From IMG/VR virus record IMGVR_UViG_3300022871_000036, positions 1 to 42,183 of that record: 42,183 nt of DNA; one strand, written 5' to 3'. Below the pieces are notes generated by a model. It was not told the origin of the DNA. It made no database searches and saw only the letters and a list, made by a program, of their open reading frames with translations. Position numbers and translations under genes: made by a program. Origin of the DNA: a virus. Of the stretch, positions 1 to 9,151 are shown piece after piece; the first letter of the stretch is position 1, and every line of letters begins with the position of its first letter.

Positions 1-490
1 AAGCATGTTGATGGATTGGTTGAGGCAACAGGTGGGGTGAAGAGGTTCACCAGGAAGAGTGTTGCATCGGCGTTGGCCACTGTTGTTGGGAATGTTACAA
101 GGTCAAATGTGTTTTTTAAGGTCGTTGCGCTGGCCCAAGCCATTGTCACTGGCAATTTGTCGAAGAGAGCAGGCAAGAATGTTGAGGGGGGTGTTGTTGT
201 CACTGGCTCTCTATCTAGGTCGATTGGTAAGGTAGTGAGTGGGTTGGTTTCCGTCACTGGCAGTGCTCGGCGATTTACCAGGAAGACCGTTGCCGCTGGA
301 TTGGTGACCGTTGTTGGTAGTGTCACAAGGTCAAACGTATTTTTTAAGACTGTTGCTGGCTTGGTGAGTGTGGTTGGGTTTGTTCTAAGGCTTCCCAAGA
401 AGGCTCCGAATGGTGGAGTCACCGTCACAGGCAGTGTCTCACGCAAGGTCTTCAAGAATGTAGTTGGTCAAGTTGATGTAGTTGGTAGTG
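1..490 (+). repeat. Coding tandem repeats (VxGSV units), 5' window copy
   Basis: Imperfect 54-63 base repeats encode units ending in VVGSV, VTGSL or similar. Bases 1-165 match 41416-41580 at 163 of 165 positions; the two differences are T/C changes at positions 8 and 33. This is the same repeat tract that ends the window, so the two ends belong to one gene on a circular map or to closely related repeat blocks. Confidence 0.85.
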
Positions 491-3069
491 TCGACACGGA
501 CCTCTTTGACATTGGCTACACGATGAACATGAGTCCTCGTCAGATATTTGCCAAGGTGAGGATCACGTACACAGATCCATTCTTTGCCGCTGGGGTTGAG
601 TCTTCCGCTACCGAGACAGGAGAAGGAACCGACCCGGCGCAGACACATGACAATGTTGAGACAACCGCTTTCCCATGGGCATCCCTTCACAGAAACGACC
701 TGACGGGAACCTACCACCCCATGCCGTCCTCAGGAAGTCCGAGTGTCGGCTGGTGGAGTGCCACGCTATCCGATGCTGTTACACGCGTATTTGCGTCCCC
801 TCCTGTACTCACGTTGGAGTTTGCAGCCAGGGGTATCGAGACGCTGAAGCTCGTTGGAGATGATGCGTTGGATGAGTATGCCGAGGACTTCACAATCCGA
901 ATGTATTCAGAGGGCGATGTGTTGGAGTACACCAAGGCGGTGACTGGCAACACGGAAGTGTATTGGGAGTTTGATAACCCTGACCAGACAGGCATTGTGA
1001 AAATCACCCTTGAGGTGGAGAAGTGGTCACGTGCCGGTGCGGTTGCCAAGATCGCCCAGTTCTTCACAACCCTCGAAGAAACGTACCTCTCCGAAGATGG
1101 AGAAGTGATGTCCGTCCGGTTGGAGGAAGAGACAGAGTATGAAGGTGAGACGATCCCCCAGGGGAATATCTCATCGAACCGATTGACCGTAAGGCTGAAC
1201 AACATTGATGACAGGTTCTCGCCAGCGAATACGGCAAGCCCGTTGTATGGGAAGCTGTTGAACAACCGTGCTATCCAGGCGTGGCTAGGTGCTGATGTAT
1301 ATCCGTCCGGTGTGAGACAGTGGTGGTCACTTGGCGTCTTCTATACCCGTGATTGGGATTCCCCAGAACAAGAGGCATGGGCCGAGGTCGTGTCATTGGA
1401 CATGCTAGATAGGTTGGCGCGTAGCGAGTTCACTACATCCGAAGTGTATGAGAACGACACACTGGCCGACCTTGCAGAACTTGTGATGACCGACGCTGGA
1501 TTGACTTCCGCTGATTGGATGATCGGGAGCGGGTTGAGTTCCATTACCGTTCCGTATGCTTGGTTCGACAGAATGACCCACAGAGAAGCTCTGAGGAGGA
1601 TTGCAGCGGGAGCCTTGGGTCAAGTGTTCTGTGATAGGGATGGCAAGGTGAATATCGATGTGTACCAATCGCCTGTTGCGAGCGTCCATGACTTCAAATT
1701 CACACGCTCGAACTTCTTTGAGATTGAACACCCATTGAAGTGGAGCGAGATGATTAACGAAGTCCGGGCGAATGCAGAACCGAGGGTGCCCGGTAGCGAG
1801 ATCGATGTGTGTACTGACGTAGAGGAATTCACGGTTGAGGGATTGGGCACAACCTCACGGACTCATTTCTTCGACACTGTTCCTGTTGTCGATGTCCAAG
1901 ACCCGCTGATTACCGGTGGAGCGAACATCACCCTACAGAGTGTGACCAAGTACGCGTGGGGTGCTGTTGCGGTGTATGCCAATTCCGATGCAGGTGATGA
2001 GGTCGTGACGCTGATCACGATCGCAGGTAAGCCGCTGGATGTCCAGGGCAAGAAGAATGCAACCTCTGAGGATGCTAGTAGTATCTCAGTGAATGGAAGA
2101 CAGACCTTGCCGTCGCCCGTCACATCCGAATTCTGGCAGACGTTTGATAGAGCCTCGGAAGTTGCGGACGCGTTGTTAGAATCCTACAAGGACCCCCGGC
2201 GTGATGTGAACATTATGGCGCGCGGAAACATTGGCCTTGTGCTGGGGGATAGGGTTGTAGCTCCTGACTATATCGATGAGGTAGTTGGAGAGTTCGCGTT
2301 GCAGAGACAAGACCTGTTCTTTGATGGTGGGCTGCGTGTCAGATATGACGGGCTGCGGTTTGGCTTTGTTGATTACCGAGAAGAGGTAGCTGGGCAGGTT
2401 GTTGTTAGCGGTGTGGTTGGAAGGAAGATATTCAAGAACATCCGTGGGCAGGTTGTTGTGAGTGGTGGGGTTTCCCGTGATGCGACTCTGATCAAGATTG
2501 AGGCGACTAGTGGTTCTGGTTTTGTGCAGAACTTCGGGGCTAATTTCACTACCGTCCATAATGCAGCTGTTGGCACTTCTGTGTTTAGTGGCACGGAGTT
2601 TTTGCAAGCTGAGATGTCTAATATCGCAGGCTTTAAGGTTGTTAGGAGAGTGAGTTTGATTTTCACCAGCGGAGATCAGATTGGGGCAGGAGAAACAATT
2701 CTCACGGCTTCAATATGGGTGTATATCAACAACGTGTATCAGTCCGCTGATTTTGATTTGGTTGTGCAGGGTGGACAGCCAACGTATCCGCATGATCCGC
2801 TTGTGGTTGGGGATTATGACAAGACGCATTACTCAGGCGATGGTGGGTCTCTTGCCCGTGATGATATGGTTGAGGATGCTTGGAATGAGATCGTATTGAA
2901 CGCCACAGGCATTGGCTGGATTCAGAAGGGTGCTGGGAATAAGACCAAATTGATGTTCCGTACGAGCCTTGATATCGCGGGAACGCCTCCAGGAACTCTC
3001 ACTGAGACTGGTTTGAGGTTTGGTGAAGATGGCGATGGTGTTGTACCGTACATGAGATGGACAGTGTGA
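1..3069 (+). CDS. Repeat-bearing tail hub/fibre protein, C-terminal part (5' truncated by window edge)
   Basis: Frame 1 is open from base 1 to the stop at 3067-3069 (1022 residues). No start is present because the gene begins outside this end; its N-terminus is at 41224-42183. Residues 1-160 are about eight imperfect 18-21 residue repeats of the form R/K-x-x-x-K-x-V-x-G-x-V-x-V-x-G-S-V-S. Residues about 165-790 are non-repetitive. Phrases such as RLNNIDDRFSPANTASPLYG and a GALGQVFCDRDGKVNIDVY stretch resemble tail-tip/hub proteins of siphoviruses. Two more repeat units follow at about residues 797-830 (GQVVVSG), then a probable beta-rich C-terminal domain. Position at the end of the tail operon supports a tail-tip or side-fibre role. 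The exact family is inferred from order and composition. Confidence 0.75.
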   Translation, partial: KHVDGLVEATGGVKRFTRKSVASALATVVGNVTRSNVFFKVVALAQAIVTGNLSKRAGKNVEGGVVVTGSLSRSIGKVVSGLVSVTGSARRFTRKTVAAGLVTVVGSVTRSNVFFKTVAGLVSVVGFVLRLPKKAPNGGVTVTGSVSRKVFKNVVGQVDVVGSVDTDLFDIGYTMNMSPRQIFAKVRITYTDPFFAAGVESSATETGEGTDPAQTHDNVETTAFPWASLHRNDLTGTYHPMPSSGSPSVGWWSATLSDAVTRVFASPPVLTLEFAARGIETLKLVGDDALDEYAEDFTIRMYSEGDVLEYTKAVTGNTEVYWEFDNPDQTGIVKITLEVEKWSRAGAVAKIAQFFTTLEETYLSEDGEVMSVRLEEETEYEGETIPQGNISSNRLTVRLNNIDDRFSPANTASPLYGKLLNNRAIQAWLGADVYPSGVRQWWSLGVFYTRDWDSPEQEAWAEVVSLDMLDRLARSEFTTSEVYENDTLADLAELVMTDAGLTSADWMIGSGLSSITVPYAWFDRMTHREALRRIAAGALGQVFCDRDGKVNIDVYQSPVASVHDFKFTRSNFFEIEHPLKWSEMINEVRANAEPRVPGSEIDVCTDVEEFTVEGLGTTSRTHFFDTVPVVDVQDPLITGGANITLQSVTKYAWGAVAVYANSDAGDEVVTLITIAGKPLDVQGKKNATSEDASSISVNGRQTLPSPVTSEFWQTFDRASEVADALLESYKDPRRDVNIMARGNIGLVLGDRVVAPDYIDEVVGEFALQRQDLFFDGGLRVRYDGLRFGFVDYREEVAGQVVVSGVVGRKIFKNIRGQVVVSGGVSRDATLIKIEATSGSGFVQNFGANFTTVHNAAVGTSVFSGTEFLQAEMSNIAGFKVVRRVSLIFTSGDQIGAGETILTASIWVYINNVYQSADFDLVVQGGQPTYPHDPLVVGDYDKTHYSGDGGSLARDDMVEDAWNEIVLNATGIGWIQKGAGNKTKLMFRTSLDIAGTPPGTLTETGLRFGEDGDGVVPYMRWTV

Positions 3070-3081
3070 TGAGGGGGAGAG

Positions 3082-3555
3082 ATGGCTTGGACAGCGCCAA
3101 AGGTTGATTGGACACCGCCGATACCGATACTGGATTCTCATTTGAATGCTATCGGTGAGAACCTAGTCTATTTGAAGGAACACGCCGACGCTACCAGCGG
3201 AGTGCATGGTGGTGTGAGTATCGCTACTCCTAGCACCTTCATGGTGAGGGATGCCGCGGGAAGGGTTCAGGCTGTAGCACCGGCAGCCGAGGAAGATGTT
3301 GCACTGAAGTCCACGGTTACTGATGAGGCGACATTAAGAGTTGCCGCTGACGCTGTTCTCCAAGGTCAGATCACCGCGATTGGAACCTCCTACGTGTTGA
3401 CAGCAGGCGATACCATGACAGGGCAGTTGGTGTGTGTTGGCCCTGACACTGGATACACGGTAGCCCAAGCGAGGAATATCAAGCTGATGACTACGGTTCC
3501 TAACGTTGGAGAGTTAGAGAATGGTGGGCTCGCGTTCGTTTACGAGGTGCCGTAG
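3082..3555 (+). CDS. Tail fibre/baseplate attachment protein
   Basis: 157 residues, ATG start behind a GAGGGGGAG ribosome site, 12 bases after the tail hub gene. The N-terminus (W-T-A-P-K-V-D-W-T-P-P, then an N-x-I-x-x-N-L-x-Y-L-K-E helix) resembles the start of many phage tail/baseplate-associated proteins. The middle carries a FMVRDAAGRVQ phrase followed by repeated A-L-K-S/T and GDTMTGQL motifs, which are common in tail fibres. It probably links the tip to a distal adhesin, most likely the propeller protein encoded next with no gap. Family membership is by motif impression only. Confidence 0.6.
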   Translation: MAWTAPKVDWTPPIPILDSHLNAIGENLVYLKEHADATSGVHGGVSIATPSTFMVRDAAGRVQAVAPAAEEDVALKSTVTDEATLRVAADAVLQGQITAIGTSYVLTAGDTMTGQLVCVGPDTGYTVAQARNIKLMTTVPNVGELENGGLAFVYEVP

Positions 3556-4677
3556 ATGGCTGAAGGCAAGTACGTGAAGGTTGGGGATGTGATCTGTCCA
3601 GTCATCGGTGAGTATGGCCGTGTTGGAGATGTCATTGTCCCGATCGCCACAAACTCAATGAGGATAGACGACGCCATTATCTCAATCGGGATTGCTACCG
3701 TTGAGTTGTTTGTTGGTGAGCAAGCGTCAGACAGGCTGTACGGGATTGATGATGATGAGGCCGATTTGGACGGGTGGCCGGTGTATGCCGGCGGGAAGTA
3801 TGAAGACCCTTCCGATGTGGCTTGTGATAGCGATGGCAATTCCTATTGGGCGTGTGCTAACAGTGTCTACAAAGTGGGGATCGATGGCGTTCAGATATGG
3901 GAGGTAACAGCGTTCACTACCCCCGTCCTTGCGATTTGTGTTGATGCCGATGGGTTCGTGTACGCAGGTGATTTCGTTGGGGATGTGAAGTGCATTCACC
4001 CGACTGCTGTCGACGACAATCCAGCATCTCCAGGATTTGGCGAGCAGTTGATTGTGTGGACAAAGAGCATAAGGATTGACCCATTCAATCCATGCACTGC
4101 CCTGGCGATTGATTACAGTGCTGGAATACTGTATGGAGCTTTCTACAATGGGGCGAGCGAGGGAAGGATCTATCGGTTTATATCGACAAATGGCAATAAC
4201 TCTACTATCTACAATTCCAACTCGACGTATGGTGCAGTGCTTGGGATGGGGATTGATGAGGACACCCCGTCGCTCTACATAGGCACAGAGAATGGCTACC
4301 TAATGAAGATTAGCATTGCTGGGTATGTGTATTGGGGAGACGGTTCACCTCGCGGTGGAGAGATCAACAGCGTGAGGATTGGCCATGATGGATACGGGTA
4401 TTGCATCCGAGGGTCCGAGCGATATGTTGAGAAGTGGGACACAGATGATGGTTCTAATGAGTGGAGCGTTAGGCCATCGGCTGGCGAGGGAAGAAGTTTG
4501 GCAGTGGATCAGTTTGGGCATGTGTGGGCTTCTTTCCAGGTTGCCGGTTCATCGATCAACAACAAAGTGAGGCGATACAACTCGGCGGGTGTGGAGCAAT
4601 ATGATTGGCAACCGTACTTGATTGCGCAGATGTATTGTTTGGCGGTTGTGCCAGGGATAAAGGGTGCCGGATTTTAG
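3556..4677 (+). CDS. Beta-propeller tail-tip protein
   Basis: 373 residues, starting on the base after the previous stop. The first 45 residues hold three short repeats of the type VGDVI-x-P. From about residue 65 on there are repeating blade-like units: V-x-x-D-x-D-G-x-x-Y-x-A followed by V-x-K-x-x-x-x-G. Examples are ACDSDGNSYWACANSVYKVG, CVDADGFVYAGD and AVDQFGHVWASF, about six to seven in all. This is the pattern of NHL/PQQ-like beta-propellers. No catalytic residues are evident. Placement directly after fibre genes suggests a receptor- or polysaccharide-binding adhesin; an enzymatic propeller is the alternative. Confidence 0.6.
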   Translation: MAEGKYVKVGDVICPVIGEYGRVGDVIVPIATNSMRIDDAIISIGIATVELFVGEQASDRLYGIDDDEADLDGWPVYAGGKYEDPSDVACDSDGNSYWACANSVYKVGIDGVQIWEVTAFTTPVLAICVDADGFVYAGDFVGDVKCIHPTAVDDNPASPGFGEQLIVWTKSIRIDPFNPCTALAIDYSAGILYGAFYNGASEGRIYRFISTNGNNSTIYNSNSTYGAVLGMGIDEDTPSLYIGTENGYLMKISIAGYVYWGDGSPRGGEINSVRIGHDGYGYCIRGSERYVEKWDTDDGSNEWSVRPSAGEGRSLAVDQFGHVWASFQVAGSSINNKVRRYNSAGVEQYDWQPYLIAQMYCLAVVPGIKGAGF

Positions 4678-4685
4678 GAGAATCG

Positions 4686-5015
4686 ATGACTACCGAATTC
4701 GTGACGAAGGAATTGTGCGCCGCCAGATCTGAGAAGAGGGACTTGCTGTTGGAGCAGATTTTGAAGAACTCCGACGATGCGAAGAAGGGAGTTGGAAATC
4801 TGAACCGCCGCTTGTTCGAGGGGAATGGGGTTGTTGCATTAGATTTGCAGATCTCGCGGAATACAGATCATAGGATGCGGGTGGAGAAGATGGAGGAGAA
4901 TGAAGAAGATGCCAAGCGCAGCCAGAGATTCCAATGGTTGTTGTCTACCTCAGGGTGGGGGGTTGCGTTTGCGATTGGTTTGATTGTGGTATTGGTCGAG
5001 GTATACGTTAGATGA
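4686..5015 (+). CDS. Holin-like protein with C-terminal membrane segment
   Basis: 109 residues. The ATG at 4686 is chosen because it lies 5 bases after TAGGAG; an upstream in-frame start would overlap the previous gene by 73 bases. Residues 1-80 are charged and helical (likely coiled coil, rich in K/E/R/D). Residues about 87-106 (WGVAFAIGLIVVLVEVYV) form one hydrophobic segment ending in Arg. A soluble coil followed by a single C-terminal membrane helix is the layout of XhlA-type holin-associated proteins and some holins. It opens the block after the tail genes where phages often place lysis genes. The function is inferred from architecture and position. Confidence 0.5.
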   Translation: MTTEFVTKELCAARSEKRDLLLEQILKNSDDAKKGVGNLNRRLFEGNGVVALDLQISRNTDHRMRVEKMEENEEDAKRSQRFQWLLSTSGWGVAFAIGLIVVLVEVYVR

Positions 5016-5034
5016 GAAGTGGAGGAGGATACGA

Positions 5035-5256
5035 ATGGGATTCTTGAAGAGGCTGAAGTTTAAGATGGCAGGTGGAGTGATTGGTAAGCTCATTGAGTCG
5101 GTACTGACCAAGGAGAATTACCAGCGGTTGATGGATTCGATTCTTGATTGGTTTGAGGATCAAGCCGCGAAGACCGATAATGAGATCGACGATGTACTTG
5201 TTGCCAATCTCAGGAAGGCGCTAGACATTCCTGACTTTGGAGAAGAGGAGGAATAA
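5035..5256 (+). CDS. Small protein in lysis/envelope block, unknown function
   Basis: 73 residues. The ATG at 5035 follows GGAGGAGG by 6 bases, which decides the start over an upstream in-frame codon that would overlap the holin-like gene. The N-terminus is basic (MGFLKRLKFKMAGGVIGKL) and the C-terminus is strongly acidic (DFGEEEE). The predicted fold is helical, with no clear membrane span but an amphipathic start. It sits 19 bases after the holin-like gene and 2 bases before an exported protein, so it is probably co-translated with them. No family was recognised. Confidence 0.6.
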   Translation: MGFLKRLKFKMAGGVIGKLIESVLTKENYQRLMDSILDWFEDQAAKTDNEIDDVLVANLRKALDIPDFGEEEE

Positions 5257-5258
5257 AG

Positions 5259-5771
5259 ATGAAACGATTGATTGCGATTCTTGCGGTGTTGGGGATGTGC
5301 TCGGCTATGGCTTTTGCAGGCCCCACGATTGGTCTAGGCTTTGGGTATTACCCTGACACGGTATGGGGCGCACCCAGTGCTGGGATGCAGTGGTTGGGAG
5401 ATCCTATCGGAGTTGAAACGAATCTGCACCTTGCGCTCCTGGCGTTCGAGACGGGCGATGACTTCTCCCTCAATCTCGGCGGCTTCTGGGAGATTGTAAC
5501 GATCACGTACCTATTCCCTGGTGAGGCCGATGGTCTCCAGTGGCGCGCTATTGGTGGATTCGGAACTCCGTTCGGATTTGAGAGTGATGAAGATGCCCTT
5601 GCCATTGTTGGCGGGAATCTCGGCTGGCTCGTTGGGATCTCTTGTGAGAATCCCCGAGGATCCGGTGTGAAGGTCCTTGCCTTCCTCGATGGTGATAGTG
5701 TAGGCGTTGGCATCACAGCATATTACGACTTGTTCCCGGCTAAGTCCGAGGAAGAGGCATCTACTGAATAG
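5259..5771 (+). CDS. Sec-exported protein, beta-barrel-like
   Basis: 170 residues. Residues 1-20 form a classic signal peptide: MKR, a hydrophobic core, then A-M-A-F-A before Gly, with likely cleavage after residue 20. The mature part is rich in Gly, aromatic residues and alternating hydrophobic positions (GLGFGYYPD, ITYLFPGE, AIGGFGTPFGFE, VGVGITAYYDLF), as in small outer-membrane or periplasmic beta-barrels. The tail is acidic (KSEEEASTE). A phage-encoded envelope protein could serve lysis or superinfection exclusion, but neither is shown. The start is supported by GAGGAGGAA just upstream. Confidence 0.6.
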   Translation: MKRLIAILAVLGMCSAMAFAGPTIGLGFGYYPDTVWGAPSAGMQWLGDPIGVETNLHLALLAFETGDDFSLNLGGFWEIVTITYLFPGEADGLQWRAIGGFGTPFGFESDEDALAIVGGNLGWLVGISCENPRGSGVKVLAFLDGDSVGVGITAYYDLFPAKSEEEASTE

Positions 5772-5833
5772 TATGTTTCATAGGAGCGCGAACCCGGTCC
5801 ACGACCAGCCGGAGACGTGCCCTCCTTGCACCG

Positions 5834-5861
5834 GGGGGTGGTGGGGTAACTCATCACCCCC
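5834..5861 (+). terminator. Stem-loop between envelope genes (possible attenuator/terminator)
   Basis: GGGGGTGGTG (5834-5843) can pair with CATCACCCCC (5852-5861), with one G-U pair and an 8-base loop. It is followed by TCTCCTTT rather than a clean T run. It lies 20 bases before the lipoprotein start, so it may be a weak terminator or an RNA-stability element. Confidence 0.35.
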
Positions 5862-5881
5862 TCTCCTTTGAGGTGAGGGAT

Positions 5882-6685
5882 ATGAAGACGATATTGATTG
5901 GCGTGATGATTGTGTGTGTGATGGCCTTGAGCAGCTGTATGTTGCAGCTTGGCCCTGAGGAATTGTTCAACGATGAGAATGATGAGTTGGCTATCGACCT
6001 CTCAGCCTGGGAACAGGCGCGGAGAGAAGATGGGAACTTGCTGGCCCCGCTGATCAATGGCCGGGGGATGTGGTACAACGCAAACGTCCAACCTGGGGAG
6101 AAGTTGTTGATTGACTTCCGGCCGGGGAAGGATGAGCTAGGAAACCTTACGGGGATCCGCGACAGCAGATTGTGGATTGAAGAGGTCACAGTCATGTCTT
6201 CTGTGAAGACGGTCAAGGACACAGTATATTGGCCTCACAGTTTGCCTCCGAATGTGTGTGTAACCTTCCCGTTGTGGACCGCCCCGATTGAACCAATAAG
6301 CGGATGGCCCATAGCTTACCTCCCGTTGTCTGTTCAACCTCCAGAAAGGGAGAGGATTCACTACCCGTGGGATTCGTGTGGTAGTCACCAGTTGCCTGAG
6401 GTTGGAAGCAGTGAGGCGACGATGACAGCGACCGCCAGATATGACTGGGTGGAGGTCACGATTGGCCCTATGCCCTATGCAGGCGGCAGCTACACCCTAG
6501 ACATTCGAGGAGCCACCCCCACAACCGAGCAGTACATCACCTTCCGCGTTGCCGAGCCCGGAGAGTTGTCCGTGATTTGGCAGGATGGGGATGAGGTTGA
6601 GGTGTTTGATTTCACCGTGGAGGTTGAGTGGTTCTGGGAGGATGGAAGATGGGTGGTTGATGTTGGCCCCAATGGTGAGTGCTGA
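5882..6685 (+). CDS. Phage-encoded lipoprotein
   Basis: 267 residues. The ATG at 5882 is preferred to the GTG at 5873 because GGTGAGGGA lies directly before it. Residues 1-19 are a lipoprotein signal: MKT, a hydrophobic core IGVMIVCVMA, then lipobox L-S-S-C with Cys19 as the predicted lipidated residue. The mature protein has no recognised domain. A stretch near residues 175-225 (TARYDWVEVTIG, YTLDIRGATPTTEQYITFRV) reads like an immunoglobulin/fibronectin-like beta domain. It is the last gene before a strong terminator. Possible roles are envelope modification, superinfection exclusion or spanin-like lysis help; none can be proved. Confidence 0.65.
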   Translation: MKTILIGVMIVCVMALSSCMLQLGPEELFNDENDELAIDLSAWEQARREDGNLLAPLINGRGMWYNANVQPGEKLLIDFRPGKDELGNLTGIRDSRLWIEEVTVMSSVKTVKDTVYWPHSLPPNVCVTFPLWTAPIEPISGWPIAYLPLSVQPPERERIHYPWDSCGSHQLPEVGSSEATMTATARYDWVEVTIGPMPYAGGSYTLDIRGATPTTEQYITFRVAEPGELSVIWQDGDEVEVFDFTVEVEWFWEDGRWVVDVGPNGEC

Positions 6686-6707
6686 GATAGAACAGAGAGT
6701 GAATGCG

Positions 6708-6742
6708 GAGGGGATGGGCTCACACCCATCCCCTCTCTTTTT
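6708..6742 (+). terminator. Rho-independent terminator
   Basis: A perfect 11-bp stem (6708-6718 with 6725-6735) closes a 6-base loop, CTCACA, and is followed by TCTTTTT. It ends the tail/lysis transcript 22 bases after the lipoprotein stop. The remaining 6743-6870 carries no gene or motif that I can support. Confidence 0.9.
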
Positions 6743-6872
6743 GCCTTGTGACAGGTGGAGATCAGGTGTTTGTGTCGAGTTGGAAGACCTCTGGGTGTAT
6801 TGATCCAGTGAATTGATTCCGTCCGTTTGAGAAGGTCGAACATGGAAGAAAGGTGAAAGCGGTCCGTAGCCC

Positions 6873-6902
6873 TTGCATTATAGAGTGTTGTGGTGATATA
6901 GT
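6873..6902 (+). promoter_or_regulatory. Extended -10 promoter for helicase-methyltransferase gene
   Basis: TTGCAT (6873-6878), 18 bases, then TGA-TATAGT with the -10 at 6897-6902. It shares the upstream string GTGTTGTGGTGATA with promoters before 18253 and 21324. It lies between a terminator and the GTG start at 6926, so it restarts transcription into the DNA-metabolism block. Confidence 0.6.
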
Positions 6903-6925
6903 GGTTATGTAGGACAGGAGGCGGT

Positions 6926-9151
6926 GTGGGAAAATACAAGGATTTTCTATCAACAAAGAAACTCGTATTCAGTGCGTCTGGGAAGCACGCCGATGATTCA
7001 GAGATTCATCAGATGTTATTTCCATTCCAGCGAGATCTAACGAAGTGGGCGTTGAGAAAGGGACGGTCTGCAATCTTCGCAGATACCGGACTCGGCAAGA
7101 CGTTCATGCAGGTAGAGTGGGCTAGGCTCACTGGATGCAATACGCTGATCATTGCGCCTCTGAGCGTTGCGAGGCAGACAGTTCGCGAGGCCAAGAAGAT
7201 CGACGTCGACATTGAGTATGTCAGGGATCAGCCTGACGGACATGGCATCTTCATCACGAACTATGAGATGATTGACAAGTTCGATGCGTCCAAGTTCGGC
7301 GCGGTTGTTCTTGATGAGTCTAGCATATTGAAGTCTCTCGACGGCAAGACTCGACAGAAGCTAATCGAGATGTTCGCAGAGGTTCAGTATCGTCTATGCT
7401 GCACGGCTACTCCCGCGCCGAATGACATATCTGAGATCGCCAATCATGCAGAGTTCCTTGGCATCATGTCTCGCGTTGATATGCTCGCGTGCTTCTTCGT
7501 TCATGAAGCCAATACAAAGAACGCCCAAGGATGGAGGATCAAGGGCCACGCTGTCGAAGCGTTCTATAAGTGGATGGCATCGTGGGGAATGAGCGTGAGA
7601 CGTCCGTCCGATCTCGGATACTCAGACGATGGATTCGATCTGCCTCCATTGTCTATCGAGCCGATGTACGTAGACGCTGGCTACGTTCCTAGCGGCAGGC
7701 TGTTCCTTGATGAGCTGAAAGGCATCCAGGATCGTGCCAAGGTACGAAGAGAGACTATCGGAGCCAAGGTTGAAGCTGCTGCTGAGATGGTCACAGAGAG
7801 TGACGAACAATGGCTAGTCTGGTGCGGGTTGAATGCTGAGAGCAACGCGATGGCAAAGGCTATCGATGGATCTGTTGAGGTCCAAGGTAGTGACTCACTA
7901 GATTACAAGAGTGACCAACTAGAGGCATTCCAGGCTGGAAAGATCCGCGTTCTAGTGACCAAGCCGAAGATAGCTGGATTCGGTATGAACTTCCAGAACT
8001 GCCACAACATGCTATTCGTCGGGCTGTCTGATTCTTGGGAAGCATACTATCAGGCGATCCGCAGATGCTACCGATTCGGCCAAGAGAATCCTGTCAACGT
8101 GAGGATCGTGTTGGCAGACATCGAGAAGGACATCTTTATGAACGTGATGCGCAAGGAGGCTCAAGCGACTGCTATGTCAGAACAGCTAATTAACAACGTC
8201 CAACAATACGAGCGAGAAGAAATCGAGGAAGCGTCAGCGGTTGAGTTCAACTATTCCGAGGATGAAGAAGTTGGCGAAGGGTGGAAGATCAAATTAGGAG
8301 ATAGCACGGAACGTCTAAGGGAGATAGATGCGGATAGCATTGGGCTGTCCGTCTTCTCCCCTCCGTTCCTATCACTGTACACGTATAGCCCGACTGAGAG
8401 AGATCTAGGGAACAGCAAGACGCCCACTGAGTTCTTCACCCACTTCCAGTATATCATCGACGAGCTTCTGAGGGTCACGTTGCCCGGTCGTAATTGCGCT
8501 GTCCACGTTGCGCAAGTCCCAGCCACGAAGAACCATGATGGGTATATCGGCCTGAAGGATTTCAGGGGAGATGTTATCAAGGCGTTCGATGAGCGAGGAT
8601 GGCATTACTATGGCGAGGTGTGCATCGACAAAGATCCACAAGCGCAGGCTATCAGGACGAAAGCTAAGTCGCTGATGTTCGTCACGCTAAATAAGGATTC
8701 ATCTGCTCTACGTCCTGCGCTCGCTGATTACGTTCTAGTGTTCAAGAAGCCTGGAGAGAACGAGCTGCCAGTGTTGCCAGTTGAACACGGCGAGATGGAC
8801 AATAACACGTGGATCGAATGGGCGCGTCCTATCTGGTACAACATCCGAGAGACGAATACTCTCAACGTGCGAGTCGCGAGGACGGAGAAAGACGAGCGCC
8901 ATATATGCCCGCTACAGCTTGAGACTATCGAACGTTGCGTGAAACTATGGAGCAACCCCGGCGACTTGATCCTAGACCCATTTGCTGGCATTGGATCTAC
9001 CGGATACGTCGCCATCGAGAATAACCGGGAGTTCATAGGGATAGAACTGAAGCCTGAATACTTCGCTGTCGCAGTGAATAACTTGCACGCAGCTAACCGC
9101 AAGGCGGCTACTCTGGATCTGTTCTCTTATGATGACTCGTCGGGTGCCTAG
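6926..9151 (+). CDS. SNF2/SF2 helicase fused to beta-class DNA methyltransferase
   Basis: 741 residues, GTG start after AGGAGGCG. The N-terminal half is an SF2/SNF2-type helicase: Walker A ADTGLGKT (52-59), DEAH-box equivalent DESS (130-133), motif III CTATP (159-163), and motif VI QAIRRCYRFGQ (376-386). The C-terminal half is an amino-methyltransferase: catalytic motif IV SPPF (478-481) precedes the AdoMet-binding motif I DPFAGIG (684-690). That order defines the beta class (N4-cytosine or N6-adenine). No nuclease domain is visible, so it should modify DNA rather than cut it. The helicase part may remodel or translocate DNA for modification. The likely role is protection from host restriction. 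Codon choice is richer in ATC, CTA and AGC than in flanking genes, suggesting separate ancestry. Confidence 0.9.
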   Translation: MGKYKDFLSTKKLVFSASGKHADDSEIHQMLFPFQRDLTKWALRKGRSAIFADTGLGKTFMQVEWARLTGCNTLIIAPLSVARQTVREAKKIDVDIEYVRDQPDGHGIFITNYEMIDKFDASKFGAVVLDESSILKSLDGKTRQKLIEMFAEVQYRLCCTATPAPNDISEIANHAEFLGIMSRVDMLACFFVHEANTKNAQGWRIKGHAVEAFYKWMASWGMSVRRPSDLGYSDDGFDLPPLSIEPMYVDAGYVPSGRLFLDELKGIQDRAKVRRETIGAKVEAAAEMVTESDEQWLVWCGLNAESNAMAKAIDGSVEVQGSDSLDYKSDQLEAFQAGKIRVLVTKPKIAGFGMNFQNCHNMLFVGLSDSWEAYYQAIRRCYRFGQENPVNVRIVLADIEKDIFMNVMRKEAQATAMSEQLINNVQQYEREEIEEASAVEFNYSEDEEVGEGWKIKLGDSTERLREIDADSIGLSVFSPPFLSLYTYSPTERDLGNSKTPTEFFTHFQYIIDELLRVTLPGRNCAVHVAQVPATKNHDGYIGLKDFRGDVIKAFDERGWHYYGEVCIDKDPQAQAIRTKAKSLMFVTLNKDSSALRPALADYVLVFKKPGENELPVLPVEHGEMDNNTWIEWARPIWYNIRETNTLNVRVARTEKDERHICPLQLETIERCVKLWSNPGDLILDPFAGIGSTGYVAIENNREFIGIELKPEYFAVAVNNLHAANRKAATLDLFSYDDSSGA

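Noticed and set aside
1-490. CRISPR array or non-coding satellite
   Set aside because: The repeats are imperfect, lack unique spacers, keep a reading frame and encode regular VxGSV protein units.
5773-5871. 32-codon ORF after the exported protein gene
   Set aside because: No ribosome site, low-complexity Pro/Gly/Trp content, and it runs through the stem-loop at 5834-5861.
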